7,233 nucleotides of DNA from Candidatus Brocadiia bacterium (GTDB lineage Bacteria; Planctomycetota; MHYJ01; WSZJ01), in NCBI GenBank assembly GCA_013360825.1, contig JABWAY010000208.1, positions 1 to 7,233 on the forward strand, in the 5' to 3' direction. The notes beneath the pieces are model-generated. The model ran no database searches. It worked only from the letters and a program-made list of their open reading frames with translations, and was not told the origin of the DNA. How positions within the stretch are numbered: the stretch's first letter is position 1; each line of letters begins with the position of its first letter. The position numbers and the translations under genes were made by a program. Shown in pieces: positions 5,937 to 7,233 of the stretch.

Positions 5937-7233
5937 ATGCGCCGGTTCCTCCCCATCGCCACCCTCGCCCTCCTCCCCTTCATTCCGGCCTGGGCCGGAC
6001 CGGACTGCGCCGACCTCGTCCGGCGGCTCGGCTCGGAGAGCTGGCAGGAGCGGGAAGCGGCGCAGGTCGCGCTCATTGACGCGGGTGAGGAGGCCCTGGC
6101 GGCGCTGGAGGAGGCCCAGCACTCCACGGACGCGGAGGTCCGCGTGCGCGCCCGCGAGGCCATTCAGGCCATCCGGTCGGGTCTCTCGGGTCGGGCCTAT
6201 GCCGAATTCGGCAACATCGCCCGGTCCTACCCGGAGCTCGAGCCGGATCAGCGCAGGGCGCTGATCCGCCGTCTCCAGGAGCGCCTGGAAAGCCCCGACC
6301 TGGCCCGTCCCCTCGCCCGCCTGGCGACGCTCGAAACCGAGGAGGGGCTCCGGAGCGAGCTGATCGACGGCGCGCTCCGGGCGGACGCGGAGATCGCGGC
6401 GGGTGAGTTCCGCGCGCGCCTCAAGGAGAAACGCGACGACCTCCTGCTCGTGGGACTGGTCTCCTGGTACCACCGCGCCGGCCGGGTGAACGACGCCCTC
6501 GCGCTGCTCGACGAACACCCCGGCCTGGTGAACCTCCCCCTCCCCCTGGCGCGCGGAATCGCCGCAATCCATGCGGGCAACCGCGACTGGCGGCGCGCGG
6601 CGGAGACCTTCGGCATCCTCGCCGCCCGGTCGCCGTGGGCCGACGAGGGAGACGCCGCGGGACTCCGGATCGCCTGGCTCCACCTCGCCGGAGACACCCC
6701 GGCCGCAGAGGCCGGAATCGCACTCGCCCTCAAGGCCGACGCGGGGGTCCGCGACACGGCCCTTGCCCACGCCCTCTCCACCCTCCGCTCCGAGGGACGC
6801 CGCCGCGAGGCGATGGACATCGTCGCCGCGGGACAGGCCGCCGCGGCGGGCGGACAGTTCATGACGCAGGCCGGAACGCTGCTCTTCTCGGAAGGACGCG
6901 ACGCGGAAGCGCTCCTCCTGTTCCGACGCGCCATCCTCGGCGCGCAGGACGATGCGTCGAAGGAAATGCTCATGGAGGACGCCCGGCAGGCCACCGAAGG
7001 GCGCTCCACGGCGGGGGTGATCGACCCGGCCTTTCTGAAGGAACTGCAGGCCCCGTCCGCGGGCGCGGCGCGCCACGCGGCGGCGGCGGAGATCCTTTCC
7101 GGAAGCGGGATCGTCGGCGCGGCGGCGACGGAGTGGAAGCGCGCGGCGACGCTGCAGACGCTGTTTAATATCATTCCGACTTTTGCCGGTGTGCAGCCGC
7201 TTGACACGATGAGCCGGCTTCTGGCAGAAGCCG
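5937..7233 (+). CDS. Exported HEAT/TPR-like repeat protein (partial, C-terminus beyond right edge)
   Basis: The frame from ATG 5937 stays open for 432 codons to the right edge. Residues 1-20 are a clear Sec signal peptide: basic MRR, a hydrophobic core (FLPIATLALLPFIP) and an AWA cleavage site before GPD, so the mature protein is periplasmic or secreted. Cys24 is not in a lipobox. Residues about 25-82 form a HEAT-like repeat pair (SWQEREAAQVALIDAGEEAL, then TDAEVRVRAREAIQAI). The rest is helical and Ala/Arg/Glu-rich with TPR- or Sel1-like pairs, for example DDLLLVGLVSWYHRAGRV (167-184), AGNRDWRRAAETFGILAARS (213-232) and TLLFSEGRDAEALLLFRRAI (314-333). No catalytic motif is visible, so a scaffold or binding role is likely. 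The signal peptide fixes the start; the nearest purine-rich site, AAAGG (5917-5921), is 15 nt away, which is long. It is divergent from the pilus-like operon, and a functional link is possible but unproven. G+C drops in the last 70 bases. Confidence 0.78.
   Translation, partial: MRRFLPIATLALLPFIPAWAGPDCADLVRRLGSESWQEREAAQVALIDAGEEALAALEEAQHSTDAEVRVRAREAIQAIRSGLSGRAYAEFGNIARSYPELEPDQRRALIRRLQERLESPDLARPLARLATLETEEGLRSELIDGALRADAEIAAGEFRARLKEKRDDLLLVGLVSWYHRAGRVNDALALLDEHPGLVNLPLPLARGIAAIHAGNRDWRRAAETFGILAARSPWADEGDAAGLRIAWLHLAGDTPAAEAGIALALKADAGVRDTALAHALSTLRSEGRRREAMDIVAAGQAAAAGGQFMTQAGTLLFSEGRDAEALLLFRRAILGAQDDASKEMLMEDARQATEGRSTAGVIDPAFLKELQAPSAGAARHAAAAEILSGSGIVGAAATEWKRAATLQTLFNIIPTFAGVQPLDTMSRLLAEA

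Noticed and set aside
3635..6079. 814-codon open frame on the plus strand opposite the FHA gene
   Set aside because: It is antisense to a protein with a clear FHA domain, and its product is Arg/Pro/Gly-rich without any fold or motif. Long shadow frames are expected at this G+C level. The same applies to plus-strand frames at 44-1249, 1354-2727 and 1971-3704.
5640..7076. 478-codon open frame on the minus strand opposite the exported repeat protein
   Set aside because: The plus-strand reading has a textbook signal peptide and HEAT/TPR helices. The minus-strand product has neither, and would place the operon promoter inside its coding end.

Overview
The window is very GC-rich DNA (by eye about 70 % or more) from an unidentified bacterium. 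The gene content points to a diderm that assembles a type IV pilus-like or type II secretion-like envelope machine. Three features fit the Planctomycetota/Verrucomicrobiota (PVC) group best, although the sequence alone does not settle taxonomy: an FHA-containing envelope protein, a PilM/PilO/TPR gene order resembling my recollection of the Akkermansia Amuc_1098-1102 locus, and a secreted HEAT-repeat protein of the type common in planctomycetes.

Layout. Four genes lie head to tail on the minus strand, reading from 5581 down past position 1: (1) an FHA - transmembrane - beta-sandwich - helical-repeat protein (5581-3569); (2) a PilM-PilN fusion (3569-1968); (3) a PilO/Amuc_1100-like protein (1971-1186); (4) a membrane-anchored protein with a Pro-rich linker, a small beta domain and TPR-like helices, cut by the left window edge (1189-1). 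Successive genes overlap by 1, 4 and 4 bases (TGATG, ATGA, ATGA), so this is almost certainly one translationally coupled operon. A good sigma70-type promoter (TTGACG, 18 bp, TAGAAT) lies just upstream of gene 1 and excludes the longer GTG start of that gene. A dense G-quadruplex motif sits in the template strand of its short leader. The 355-bp region 5582-5936 separates the operon from a divergent plus-strand gene (5937 to the right edge, incomplete) encoding an exported protein with an N-terminal HEAT-like repeat and TPR-like helices.

How the genes work together (inference). PilM (cytoplasmic, actin-like), PilN and PilO form the inner-membrane alignment complex of type IV pili, and PilP or GspC then links it to the outer-membrane secretin. 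Here PilM and PilN are one polypeptide that still carries a PilN-like LSFLP motif at the junction. PilO follows, then a TM/Pro-linker/beta-domain/TPR protein placed where PilP would be expected. A secretin gene would therefore be predicted just beyond the left edge. The first gene adds an unexpected module: a canonical phosphothreonine-binding FHA domain inside the cell, joined through one membrane helix to a carbohydrate-binding-like beta-sandwich and helical repeats outside. This suggests an alignment complex that reads Ser/Thr-kinase signals and perhaps cell-wall or surface glycans. No pilin, assembly ATPase, PilC or secretin gene is present in the window. I saw no RNA genes, mobile elements or CRISPR arrays.
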